In this document: piece by piece, positions 1 through 8,065 of the stretch
Numbering within the stretch: position 1 is the stretch's first letter
Layout: the number at the start of each line of letters is the position of its first letter
From: an uncultured Bacteroidales bacterium
GTDB taxonomy: Bacteria; Bacteroidota; Bacteroidia; Bacteroidales; JAUNSR01
DNA: 37,925 nt
Direction: 5' to 3'
NCBI GenBank assembly: GCA_947074105.1
Contig: CAMTON010000028.1
Location: forward strand, 1 to 37,925
Notes under the pieces: generated by a model
What the model saw: only the letters and a program-made list of their open reading frames with translations
What the model was told of the DNA's origin: nothing
The model's database searches: none
Made by a program: the position numbers and the translations under genes

Positions 1-66
1 TAAGGTATTGATTCTTATAAATTTTAATTTGATAAGTACGTAATTTAAACTGACAATACTGAGAAT

Positions 67-2088
67 TTAAATCGCTTCTTTCAACGGTTCCTTTTCACTC
101 AAAAGTTTTATCTGACGAATTTCTTTGTCAAGGTTTTCATAAATTGAATTCTTACTCTTGAATTCAGGAACGATCTCCTTCATGCAGCGAACAACATCAT
201 AATCTTTGGCTGCAAGAGCAAGATTAATAAGTTCCTTTAATGCTGATTTTACTTCATCATAATCATAATTGCGGACTTTTGCCACTTTTATCTTTTCATG
301 ATAAGTAGGCAGAGTCTTTTCTTTATCATTAAGAAGTTCTTCATACAGTTTTTCTCCCGGACGTAATCCGGTCTCAATAATATTTATATCCTTATTCGGA
401 GTGAGCCCGGTAAGGCATATCATTCTTTTTGCAAGATCATATATTCTTACGGGAGCTCCCATGTCAAACACGAATATCTCGCCTCCTTTTCCCATACATC
501 CGGCTTCCATTACAAGGCGGCAAGCCTCTGGAATTGTCATAAAGTATCTGATTATATCCTTATGAGTAACTGTAACAGGACCTCCTTTTGAAATCTGTTC
601 TTTAAAAAGAGGAACAACTGATCCGTTTGATCCCAAAACATTTCCGAATCTTGTAGTAATAAAATGAGGTCGTCTCTGTTTTTCAAGGGGAAACTGATGC
701 AACCAAAGGTTCAGCGACTGAACATAAATTTCAGCTATCCTTTTTGTAGCTCCCATAACATTCGTCGGATTTACCGCTTTATCGGTAGAAATCATAACAA
801 ATTTCTGAGAGTTATATTTAACAGCCATATCCGCAACATTGCAGGTACCCATTACATTCACCCTTACTGCTTCCGAAGGATATCTTTCCATCATCGGAAC
901 ATGTTTATATGCTGCAGCATGATAGACTATTTCAGGTCTGAATTTATCAAAAGCATACTCAAGGCGTTCTTTATTTCTTACATCACCTATCATAATTATC
1001 ACTTTCGCATCAGGAAATACATTATTTACTTTTAATTCTATGTTATAAAGAGGAGTCTCCGCATTATCAAACAGAACAATCAGTTTAGGTTTAAAGGCTG
1101 CAACCTGCATAACAACTTCACTTCCGATCGACCCGGCAGCACCGGTAATCAGAACAACAGCATCACGATGACTGTTTTCAACCTCCGGACTGCTGGTATG
1201 GATAACATCTCGTTCAAGCAAATCTTCTATCTTTATTTCATTAACAGATATCCTTTCTTTATACCTGTGTCCCTTAAGGTCTGAAACGCCTCCTTTAACC
1301 AACAGATGCATTTTCGTATCAAGAAAAAGATCAAGCTGTTCGGCTGGAATTTTCTTAAGATGCTCCTCGTGAAAGACCAGATGATTACAGTTCACTTTAT
1401 CCATAAGAACAAACATCTCTTCTTCTGTCTGGGGCATACTGTAAACCGGAATGGAATCAATCCTCATCGGAGAAGATGATTTAAGTGTATTCAAAAGACA
1501 TACTGGCTTATATCTCATCTCTTTATCAAGCTCCATACTCTGTGCTATGGCCAGCGATTTTACATCGTTTCCGTAAATAATCACTCTCATCTGCGATGTA
1601 GTCGCAAGCTGAATGAAATAAAAGAGATATTTAACTCCGATTCTGGAGATAAAGAGCATTATAAATGCTATTCCTCCAAGCAGAATCACAGATGTCCCTC
1701 CCGGAAATGGAGTATTTAAGTTAAGTGTCCTGAATAATTCATTTATTATTATCAGCATTAGTGAACTGCTTCCCACATATGCAAGAAGCCGCCCCAATTC
1801 ATTTATTCCCGAATAACGTACGATTCCTTTGTAAATACCGAATGTCAGTTCCATTATAAGATATATTCCCATTGAAAAATACATTGCATTTCCTAAAGGA
1901 GTAAATATTACATCTCCGCTGATAGTTCCGTATATAAACTGAAGAATCATATAGGAGGAAAGAACCAAAATCATATCGGTAAATAAAACCAGCCAGCATG
2001 GCATATATATTCTGAAAAAACTCTTTTTGCTTAACTCCAATAATAAACCGTTAATCCAGAAAGCAATTTGTTTCTTTATTTTTTTCAT
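67..2088 (-). CDS. Membrane nucleoside-diphosphate sugar 4,6-dehydratase (PglF/WbpM/CapD family)
   Basis: Likely converts UDP-GlcNAc to the UDP-4-keto-6-deoxy sugar at the inner membrane, the first step towards a 4-amino-4,6-dideoxy sugar. The 673-residue length fits the long PglF/WbpM type. Four membrane segments are visible near residues 31-53, 68-88, 101-119 and 133-155. They are followed by a first, degenerate Rossmann domain (from about 167) and a catalytic SDR domain with the dinucleotide motif GAAGSIGSE at 316-324. The active-site stretch STDKAVNPTNVMGATKR (434-450) has Met445 where classical SDRs have Tyr in YxxxK, which is normal for this subfamily. It lies 99 bases behind the aminotransferase gene, presumably co-transcribed with it, and apart from the export operon. 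The family call is firm. The exact stereochemistry of the product cannot be read from sequence. Confidence 0.93.
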   Translation of the reverse strand: MKKIKKQIAFWINGLLLELSKKSFFRIYMPCWLVLFTDMILVLSSYMILQFIYGTISGDVIFTPLGNAMYFSMGIYLIMELTFGIYKGIVRYSGINELGRLLAYVGSSSLMLIIINELFRTLNLNTPFPGGTSVILLGGIAFIMLFISRIGVKYLFYFIQLATTSQMRVIIYGNDVKSLAIAQSMELDKEMRYKPVCLLNTLKSSSPMRIDSIPVYSMPQTEEEMFVLMDKVNCNHLVFHEEHLKKIPAEQLDLFLDTKMHLLVKGGVSDLKGHRYKERISVNEIKIEDLLERDVIHTSSPEVENSHRDAVVLITGAAGSIGSEVVMQVAAFKPKLIVLFDNAETPLYNIELKVNNVFPDAKVIIMIGDVRNKERLEYAFDKFRPEIVYHAAAYKHVPMMERYPSEAVRVNVMGTCNVADMAVKYNSQKFVMISTDKAVNPTNVMGATKRIAEIYVQSLNLWLHQFPLEKQRRPHFITTRFGNVLGSNGSVVPLFKEQISKGGPVTVTHKDIIRYFMTIPEACRLVMEAGCMGKGGEIFVFDMGAPVRIYDLAKRMICLTGLTPNKDINIIETGLRPGEKLYEELLNDKEKTLPTYHEKIKVAKVRNYDYDEVKSALKELINLALAAKDYDVVRCMKEIVPEFKSKNSIYENLDKEIRQIKLLSEKEPLKEAI

Positions 2089-2187
2089 AGAAAAGGATGA
2101 TTAATAATTCATAATATCATCGCATTTTAATTGATAAGTCCCTATCAACTAATTCTTAACACACTTAATTATAAAAATATATCAAAT

Positions 2188-3408
2188 TCAGAAGCATTCT
2201 GCTAAAGTAAGTTCAGGTTCATTTACGCAAACAACTTGTTTTATAACTTCTACAATTCGGTTAAGGTCATCTTCATCCAGCATCGGATGCGAGGGTAAGC
2301 ACAGGCCGCCTTTAAAGAGATCTTCTGCAACTTTTCCTCCGTAATACGGAGCATCTTTAAACAGAGGTTGTAAATGCATCGGTTTCCATAAAGGACGCAC
2401 CTCAATATCCTCTTTTATCATCATATCCTGAATATCCTCTCTTGTTTTTCCTCCACATTTTTCAGGATCAATAACTATCGACGTAAGCCAGTAGTTAGAA
2501 AAATAATCATTATCAGGTTCTGACTGGAACGATATTCCTTCCACATCTTTTAATGCATTGCGATACCATTGATTTATTTCTCTTCTTCGCTTTATATGTT
2601 CTTCCAGGATCATCAGCTGTCCCCGTCCTATTCCGGCAGAAACATTGCTCAGACGATAATTATATCCAACTACAGAATGCTGATAATGCGGAGCCTGATC
2701 GCGGGCCTGAGTTGCCAGAAACTTTGCATTTTTATCAAGTTCTTCACTATGACATATCAGCGCTCCTCCTCCCGATGTTGTAATAATCTTATTACCGTTA
2801 AAAGAAAGGGCAGCCCAATCTCCTATTGTTCCGCAGGCCTGATTCTTAAAATATGAACCCAAAGCCTCTGCTGCATCTTCGACGACAGGAATATTATATT
2901 TTTTAGCGATTCTGTTTATCTCTCCCATTTTAGCGGGCATACCATAAAGATGTACCGGAACTATAGCTTTAGGATAAGAACCGGTCTTTTCCTTTCTGTC
3001 TATAATAGCTTCTTCCATTTTCACAGGATCCATATTCCAGGTATCCTTTTCTGAATCTACGAATACAGGTTTTGCGAACTGATAAATAACGGGATTTGCA
3101 GAAGCGATAAATGTAAAAGATTGACATATCACTTCATCTCCGGCTTTTACACCGGCCTGCACCAAAGCAAGATGAATGGCAGCTGTGCCTGAAGAAAGCG
3201 CTACAACATAATTTTTTCTGTTAAGGTTCTCATTTCTTTCCGACAAACAAATTTCCAATTCTTTTTCAAATCCATCAACGTTAGGGCCTAAGGGTACAAT
3301 CCAGTTGGTATCAAAAGCCTCCTTAATAAATTTTTGTTCTTGCCCTCCCATATGTGCCAGGGAAAGCCAAATTCTTTGCTTCATACCTTTACTATAATTA
3401 TCGAACAT
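2188..3408 (-). CDS. DegT/DnrJ/EryC1/StrS PLP aminotransferase (PglE-like)
   Basis: Predicted sugar aminotransferase that turns the 4-keto-6-deoxy product of the next gene into a UDP-4-amino-4,6-dideoxy-HexNAc. The 406 residues carry the family landmarks: the N-terminal HMGG...PLGPNVDGFE stretch (about 19-48) typical of PglE-type enzymes, SSGTAAIHL (72-80), the cofactor-binding Asp in VVEDAAEALG (Asp178) and the PLP lysine in SFNGNKIITTSGGG (Lys207). A second ATG at residue 9 (start 3384) would also fit the family's usual N terminus, so the start is uncertain by eight residues. It is the first gene of a two-gene unit with the dehydratase. A hairpin terminator lies upstream, between it and the long operon, so it probably has its own promoter. 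I could not identify a convincing one. Confidence 0.92.
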   Translation of the reverse strand: MFDNYSKGMKQRIWLSLAHMGGQEQKFIKEAFDTNWIVPLGPNVDGFEKELEICLSERNENLNRKNYVVALSSGTAAIHLALVQAGVKAGDEVICQSFTFIASANPVIYQFAKPVFVDSEKDTWNMDPVKMEEAIIDRKEKTGSYPKAIVPVHLYGMPAKMGEINRIAKKYNIPVVEDAAEALGSYFKNQACGTIGDWAALSFNGNKIITTSGGGALICHSEELDKNAKFLATQARDQAPHYQHSVVGYNYRLSNVSAGIGRGQLMILEEHIKRRREINQWYRNALKDVEGISFQSEPDNDYFSNYWLTSIVIDPEKCGGKTREDIQDMMIKEDIEVRPLWKPMHLQPLFKDAPYYGGKVAEDLFKGGLCLPSHPMLDEDDLNRIVEVIKQVVCVNEPELTLAECF

Positions 3409-3780
3409 TTATAAATTTAATACAAACAATAGATTTAGGACTTTAATTTTAAGTCATGTTTTTTAATTATAATAAACATATACCTAACCAAATAAGTTTT
3501 GCCCTCAAGGTTATTTTTTAATTATATTAATTTATTTTTGCTTAATTAGTTAATATAGTTAATCTTAAATACCTTTCTTTAGAAGATAATTTCAACTAAA
3601 TTGAATTTGCGAAAAGAAGACACAAAAAATACTGATTTTAGAATCAGTATATTTATATTATAATTAACATCTGAATTATTTAGTTCAAATGATTAGAAAT
3701 GGTAATATATTCTGATAATTATATCATAGATTACATAAATAATCTGTAACTAAAGAAACAGTTATTATAATAGGAATAAG
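3409..3780. other. 372-base AT-rich gap between the long operon and the aminotransferase gene
   Basis: No convincing coding sequence on either strand. It contains the inverted repeat at 3629-3650, read as a terminator for the long minus-strand operon. The remaining 200 or so bases upstream of the aminotransferase start should hold its promoter. A minus-strand TATGTTTA (3473-3480) is one base from the Bacteroidota -7 consensus TAnnTTTG, but I find no TTTG at the expected 19-21 base spacing, so I do not call a promoter. Confidence 0.6.
3622..3650 (-). terminator. Intrinsic terminator-like hairpin at the end of the long operon
   Basis: A perfect 9-base inverted repeat, ATACTGATT (3629-3637) and AATCAGTAT (3642-3650), encloses a 4-base loop. 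Read on the minus strand, the stem is followed directly by a run of T (complement of the A run at about 3623-3628). It lies about 130 bases past the stop of the last glycosyltransferase of the wza operon and upstream of the aminotransferase gene. The stem is AT-rich and may be leaky. Confidence 0.6.
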
Positions 3781-4917
3781 TTATTTCAAACATGATTCAA
3801 AAACATCCATCCACTTTTCTGCAATTTTATCGGGAGTATAGGTTAATGCTTTTCTATATGAATTAATTCTCATATTCTCTAAAGCAGATTCATTTGCAAT
3901 AAGAGAAGAAAGTTTTTTAAAAAACAGTTTTTGATTCTGATTTTCGACCAATAAGCCATCTTCTCCGTCAGTAATAATATCAGCAGGACCGCAAGGACAT
4001 TTAAAGGCTATTGGCGGGACGCCATTAAGCATTGCTTCAATAAGAACTAAAGCAAATCCCTCACAAGAAGAGGTAAAAGCGAAAACCGAAGCACTTGATA
4101 ACTTATCATTTATATCATTCGTTGATCCGGGAAGAGAAATGCAGTCTCCTAAATTTTCTTTTTTTATAAGCATTTCCAGACTGTTTCTTTCATTACCTTC
4201 TCCCCATATTTCAAGTCTCCATTCCGGATACAGTTTATGAATCCGGGAAAACACATTGATAAGAATATCAAAGTTTTTAACCCTGTGCAAACGACCTACA
4301 GATATAATTTTTTTTTCTCTTTTATTTATTGAAAATTCTTTTACAGGAACTGTCAGCGGATTATGAATATAAATTACATTTTCATGATTACTCCAGTTAG
4401 TCTTTAAGTCTTCTTCTGTTAAAACTATTACCTTATCATAGTGCTTGAAACTCCATGTAAAATCATAAATATTAGATATAAATGCCTGAATTTTATCTAA
4501 AGGCCCTTTTGCATATTTATATCTGAAATTTTTTTCGAAATGAAGTTCTCTCAGAATCTTAGCATCTGTCTTTAATCTCAGAACCATATATTTTTCGGCC
4601 TGTCCGACACTTACTATAATGTCAGGCTTTATTATATCAATAGCTTTCTGAAGTTCCCTTTTATGTTTTATTTTCTTCACAATACTACTATAGATAGAAT
4701 GCAAGCGCGATTTCCAATCATATTCATAATAATTTATGGGAAGATGAATCAGTGTTATATTTGGATGCAGGTCAAAATTATTATCCTGACATACATCTGT
4801 AATAATGGCATATATTTTATTCCCCTCTATTTGAGCCAAAGCATTTATCTTAGTGACGGTAACCTTCGAAATTCCACCTATTTCACCTAATGAATTTAAA
4901 CAATAAACAATTTTCAT
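3781..4917 (-). CDS. Glycosyltransferase family 4 (CPCGPxDI subgroup)
   Basis: Retaining GT-B glycosyltransferase predicted to add one sugar to the lipid-linked repeat unit on the cytoplasmic face. The 378 residues show the N-terminal acceptor-side glycine loop (about 11-15), the donor phosphate-binding SVGRLHRVKN (206-215) and the EX7E motif (Glu286...Glu294). These are followed by the CPCGPADIITDGEDG stretch (about 307-321), typical of a GT4 subgroup including several HexNAc or galactosyl transferases. The GT4 at 10076-11161 shares this subgroup signature (CPCGPSDII). This is the last intact gene of the long operon, followed by the hairpin at 3622-3650 and preceded by a glycosyltransferase remnant. 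Donor and linkage cannot be assigned. Confidence 0.9.
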   Translation of the reverse strand: MKIVYCLNSLGEIGGISKVTVTKINALAQIEGNKIYAIITDVCQDNNFDLHPNITLIHLPINYYEYDWKSRLHSIYSSIVKKIKHKRELQKAIDIIKPDIIVSVGQAEKYMVLRLKTDAKILRELHFEKNFRYKYAKGPLDKIQAFISNIYDFTWSFKHYDKVIVLTEEDLKTNWSNHENVIYIHNPLTVPVKEFSINKREKKIISVGRLHRVKNFDILINVFSRIHKLYPEWRLEIWGEGNERNSLEMLIKKENLGDCISLPGSTNDINDKLSSASVFAFTSSCEGFALVLIEAMLNGVPPIAFKCPCGPADIITDGEDGLLVENQNQKLFFKKLSSLIANESALENMRINSYRKALTYTPDKIAEKWMDVFESCLK

Positions 4918-4960
4918 TTTAATTCACTATTTAATTATTAATATTTAATTGTATTTACTC

Positions 4961-5185
4961 TTATACAGTTTTTCCAGGAAAAACAGATTTCTTTACGATG
5001 TCATCGCTGCTATTATCTTCGGCTATAATTATTTCAATATTCTTTCGCACAAGTATTGAATCCAGACATGTTTTTAAAAGGTCAGGAATATTCTTATGAG
5101 GAATAATAATTGAATAATTAATAATATTTTTTATTTCCTGGCTGTTATGATTTTGCGTATTGCAAGCAAAAGCATATAGCAACAT
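4961..5185 (-). pseudogene. Remnant of a family 2 glycosyltransferase (N terminus only)
   Basis: The frame encodes at most 74 residues. From about residue 22 it matches the start of one GT2 subfamily: YSIIIPHKNIPDLLKTCLDSI, then IIIAEDNSSDD (the nucleotide-binding Asp) and an FPG motif, where it stops. Intact GT2 enzymes are about 300 residues, so the DXD acceptor half is missing. Residues 1-18 come from sequence shared in another frame with the 3' end of the upstream glycosyltransferase (5131-5185), so the remnant proper is 4961-5130 and has no start codon of its own near the domain boundary. No continuation is visible in 4918-4960. It reads as a gene cut by recombination. Expression as a short peptide cannot be excluded. 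Confidence 0.7.
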
Positions 5186-6174
5186 AAAAACTGCTTGTTC
5201 TTTATTGAACTGAAATAAAACTTCCAGTGCAGAGGCATTTCAGATGTTTTAAGATTATATACAGCCAAAGAATAAGGTTCCGAATTTATAAACTCCTTTA
5301 ATTCTTCAACCTGAGATTTCAAAACATTTTTATTATACAATATATTAAGCCCAAGTCCTGTTACCGATAGAGCAATTCTATTGTTAAGTGCAGTTTTATA
5401 TACAGGATTATTAATATCTATACTTTCGCTTATTTTTTCAAACAGATATTTCTCTCGCTGAGGAAGGTTATTCTTATAATTTGATGTCATTCCTGTTCCT
5501 TTTCTGTAATAATAAAAACAGGATTCACAATAAACAGCTTTTCTCAGATATTTAAATACCTGAATATTAAACAGTACATCTTCTGCTGTTCCTATATCTT
5601 TTAAATCGACAAACCTTGCCTTACTCTCATCTATAATTTTTCTGTCATATAACTTTCCCCAGGCTGTAGAATATGAATCAAGCATTGAAGGATCGGATAA
5701 TTCACTATCCACAGGACCTATAAGCTTACGATAAAGATTCTCACAGTCATATTTATTCAAAATAATATCCTGCGGAAAAAGATATCTCACTTTTGAAACA
5801 TTTCCATATTCTCGTTTATATGGAAACAAAGCTATCTGTGCATTATTCTCAACAATACTTTTATATAATATTTCACAGCATTTATAATCAATCCAGTCAT
5901 CACTATCTACGAACATTATATAGTCACCGGATGCATGATCCATACCGACATTACGACTATCTGACAATCCCTTATTTTCTTTATTTATCTGTTTTATCCT
6001 TTTATCCTTCGAGGCATAAAGTCGTAGTATATCACCGGAATTATCGGTTGAGCCATCATTGACAGCTATTATTTCTATATTTTCGTAAGTTTGATTCAGC
6101 ACAGAATCAAGACATTTTTCCAGATAAAGACCGACATTATAAACCGGTAATATTATTGAAATAAGTTTATCCAT
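5131..6174 (-). CDS. Glycosyltransferase family 2 (GT-A)
   Basis: Predicted inverting glycosyltransferase of the repeat unit. The 347 residues open with SIILPVYN and carry the nucleotide-binding VNDGSTDNS (about 38-46) and the metal-binding DSDDW (90-94). The mid-domain motif AEDVLFNIQVF supplies the likely catalytic Asp of this subfamily, which resembles capsule GT2s such as EpsJ. The C-terminal 100 residues are a variable acceptor region with hydrophobic patches. The gene starts three bases after the stop of the GT4 at 6178-7311, so the two are almost certainly co-transcribed. Its 3' end overlaps the frame of the GT2 remnant. Sugar specificity unknown. Confidence 0.92.
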   Translation of the reverse strand: MDKLISIILPVYNVGLYLEKCLDSVLNQTYENIEIIAVNDGSTDNSGDILRLYASKDKRIKQINKENKGLSDSRNVGMDHASGDYIMFVDSDDWIDYKCCEILYKSIVENNAQIALFPYKREYGNVSKVRYLFPQDIILNKYDCENLYRKLIGPVDSELSDPSMLDSYSTAWGKLYDRKIIDESKARFVDLKDIGTAEDVLFNIQVFKYLRKAVYCESCFYYYRKGTGMTSNYKNNLPQREKYLFEKISESIDINNPVYKTALNNRIALSVTGLGLNILYNKNVLKSQVEELKEFINSEPYSLAVYNLKTSEMPLHWKFYFSSIKNKQFLCCYMLLLAIRKIITARK

Positions 6175-6177
6175 AAT

Positions 6178-7311
6178 TCAATATTTTAATGCTTTTAAAT
6201 AATAATCCGTTAGCCATTTCACATTAGATTCTATATCAAACTTTGCCTCAACAACAGACTCATAATTATCATATCTTTCGGCAGTTTCTTTCTCTTTCAG
6301 CTTTTCTATCCAGCATGATACACCTTTATCAATCGGAAGCTTTTCGACAATATCGGTAATGATTGTCTGCGGAGATATATTTTCAGAAACAACACATGGT
6401 ATTCCGGCTGCCTGAGCTTCTATAAGAGCCACACTTAATCCTTCAAAAAGAGAAGGAAAAAGAAATATGTCAAAAGCCTGATAGATACGCTCCATATCAC
6501 TTCGGACTCCAAGAAATATCACTTTATCTTCAATTTTATAATCAGCTACGGCTTTTTTTATCTCGCTTTTAAGCTCTCCGTCACCTGCAAGAAGAAGAAC
6601 GGCATCTTTATTAATTTCGGAATACTTACGGAATATTTCTATCAGGAATTTGTGATTCTTCTGAACATTAAATCTTCCTGTATGACCAATTACATATTTA
6701 CCGTTGATGCCAAGTTCCTGCTTTACTATCTGTGAGACTTCATCAGAATATTTGAGAGATCCTGCATCAACCGCATTATTCATCATTATAAGCCTAGAGG
6801 CGTTTTCATATCCGAAAAGCCATTTTCCCGCATCATTACTACATGTAAACATATCTGTGGTGAGCGACCTTATCCTGTTCTTGAAATAATAACGGCATAT
6901 GCCTTTTATACGGTCATTTATCATCCATCCGCTATAATTAGGTGTATTATGCGCATGACATATTCTTATAGGAATATCATGTTTTATTGCTTCTTTGAAA
7001 GCAAAATAACCGGATTCAGACATGTGTGAGTGAATAATCTTATATTCCGTATGAATATCAAAAAACTTCGCTATTTGCTTTTTATATTCTCCGAACTTTA
7101 AAGGATTAAGAGGACAGATACGAAAAATCTTTCCTCCCATACTCTCGATCTCATCATCAAAAGCCCCACGCTCCTCCCGATGTACAAGAAAATCAAACTG
7201 TATCTTGCTTCGGTCCATTTTTCTGTAATAATTCATCACCATACTTTCAGCGCCTCCGCGATTCATTATGGTAAAAAGATTAAGAATTCTGACAGGTAAA
7301 GTATTTTTCAT
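6178..7311 (-). CDS. Glycosyltransferase family 4 (GT4/CapM-EpsF like)
   Basis: Retaining GT-B enzyme of 377 residues. The N-terminal domain has the acceptor loop MNRGGAE (16-22) and the IIHSHMSESGYFAF region (from about 92). The C-terminal donor domain has GHTGRFNVQKN (209-219), AGDGELK and the EX7E motif (Glu290...Glu298) in FEGLSVALIEAQAAGIPCV. The HSH and CHAHNTP pattern is typical of GT4s from Bacteroidota and Firmicutes capsule loci (EpsF-like). It lies 21 bases after the beta-barrel-like gene and 3 bases before the next GT2, inside the long operon. Substrate unknown. Confidence 0.92.
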   Translation of the reverse strand: MKNTLPVRILNLFTIMNRGGAESMVMNYYRKMDRSKIQFDFLVHREERGAFDDEIESMGGKIFRICPLNPLKFGEYKKQIAKFFDIHTEYKIIHSHMSESGYFAFKEAIKHDIPIRICHAHNTPNYSGWMINDRIKGICRYYFKNRIRSLTTDMFTCSNDAGKWLFGYENASRLIMMNNAVDAGSLKYSDEVSQIVKQELGINGKYVIGHTGRFNVQKNHKFLIEIFRKYSEINKDAVLLLAGDGELKSEIKKAVADYKIEDKVIFLGVRSDMERIYQAFDIFLFPSLFEGLSVALIEAQAAGIPCVVSENISPQTIITDIVEKLPIDKGVSCWIEKLKEKETAERYDNYESVVEAKFDIESNVKWLTDYYLKALKY

Positions 7312-7332
7312 AAAGAATAAAATTTAGTCCTA

Positions 7333-8019
7333 TTATTTCTTTCTTATAAGCGGAATAGATATTCCGGCTCCCATTCCCCAATAACCTGTATAACGACTTT
7401 CTCCTATTTCTCCGGTGAAACCGTTAGGCGTAAGTGTCGCGTTACCTTCTAGTTCAAGATATATTTCATTCCATATAGGAATTCTAAGGATCAGAGAGGC
7501 GCAAGGATTCAGAAAATCTCCCTTTGGTATTCCCATATAACGAAAAACATGGGCATACGACAGTCCCGCAGCAAATCTTATATCCCAGCTATTCGGTTTC
7601 ATACCATATCCGAATATCTTTCTTATATCCGTAAACAACATTACTGAAAGATCCACATATCTGATTTTTTCTTCAAACCATCCATCCTCCAGACGACAGG
7701 ATTCCGGTAAAGGAAAATCAGAAACAAGATATTTGCCATCTTTATCATAAAAAAGATGACCGCATTCCTCCAGAGCATAACCTTTCATTGCATATCCTCC
7801 CAGATTCATACGTATCCCATATGCCGGATTAAGTCTGTAAGCGACTCCAAGCTGATACCAGGGCGTAAATCTCTTTCCCGCACCTTTATAATAGGCATCT
7901 GCCTCTCCTTCAAACTCTCGTGCACCGGCATTAACATTAAAACTCAGTTTCTCACTCTGTCCGGCTGCGGAATATGTTATGCCGGCGAGGAGAACACAAA
8001 CTGATAATTCTCTTTTCAT
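7333..8019 (-). CDS. Exported beta-barrel-like outer-membrane protein of unknown function
   Basis: I do not recognise a family. The 228-residue product starts with a signal peptide (residues 1-20, MKRELSVCVLLAG then SAAGQ, with no lipobox). The mature part has alternating aromatic/hydrophobic and polar residues in short strands rich in Gly and Tyr (for example WYQLGVAYRL, GIRMNLGGYAM, GYWGMGAGISIPLI), as expected for a small outer-membrane barrel of roughly eight to ten strands. Three cysteines remain after cleavage. It is the only envelope protein of this type in the locus and sits between two glycosyltransferase genes, 46 bases after one and 21 before the next, so it is probably co-expressed with them. 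A role in surface display, export or polymer attachment is possible but unproven. Confidence 0.75.
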   Translation of the reverse strand: MKRELSVCVLLAGITYSAAGQSEKLSFNVNAGAREFEGEADAYYKGAGKRFTPWYQLGVAYRLNPAYGIRMNLGGYAMKGYALEECGHLFYDKDGKYLVSDFPLPESCRLEDGWFEEKIRYVDLSVMLFTDIRKIFGYGMKPNSWDIRFAAGLSYAHVFRYMGIPKGDFLNPCASLILRIPIWNEIYLELEGNATLTPNGFTGEIGESRYTGYWGMGAGISIPLIRKK

Positions 8020-8065
8020 AGTCAGGTATATAGGTATAGTTAGGTTTTCCGCATTTATCTATACA

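Noticed and set aside
611-618. Wzc Walker A' motif reading GAD rather than the more usual DAD (protein residues 615-617 of the 20567-22975 product)
   Set aside because: The Asp that matters is kept, and GADLRNP is, as I recall, common in Bacteroidota Wzc proteins, so it is not an anomaly. Coordinates given here are nominal.
664-1035. Plus-strand frame of 123 codons opposite the dehydratase gene
   Set aside because: Antisense shadow of a strongly conserved catalytic domain, with no family features of its own.
2131-2148. Hairpin TTGATA-agtccc-TATCAA between the dehydratase and aminotransferase genes
   Set aside because: Only a 6-base AT-rich stem with no T run on the minus strand. Too weak to call a terminator.
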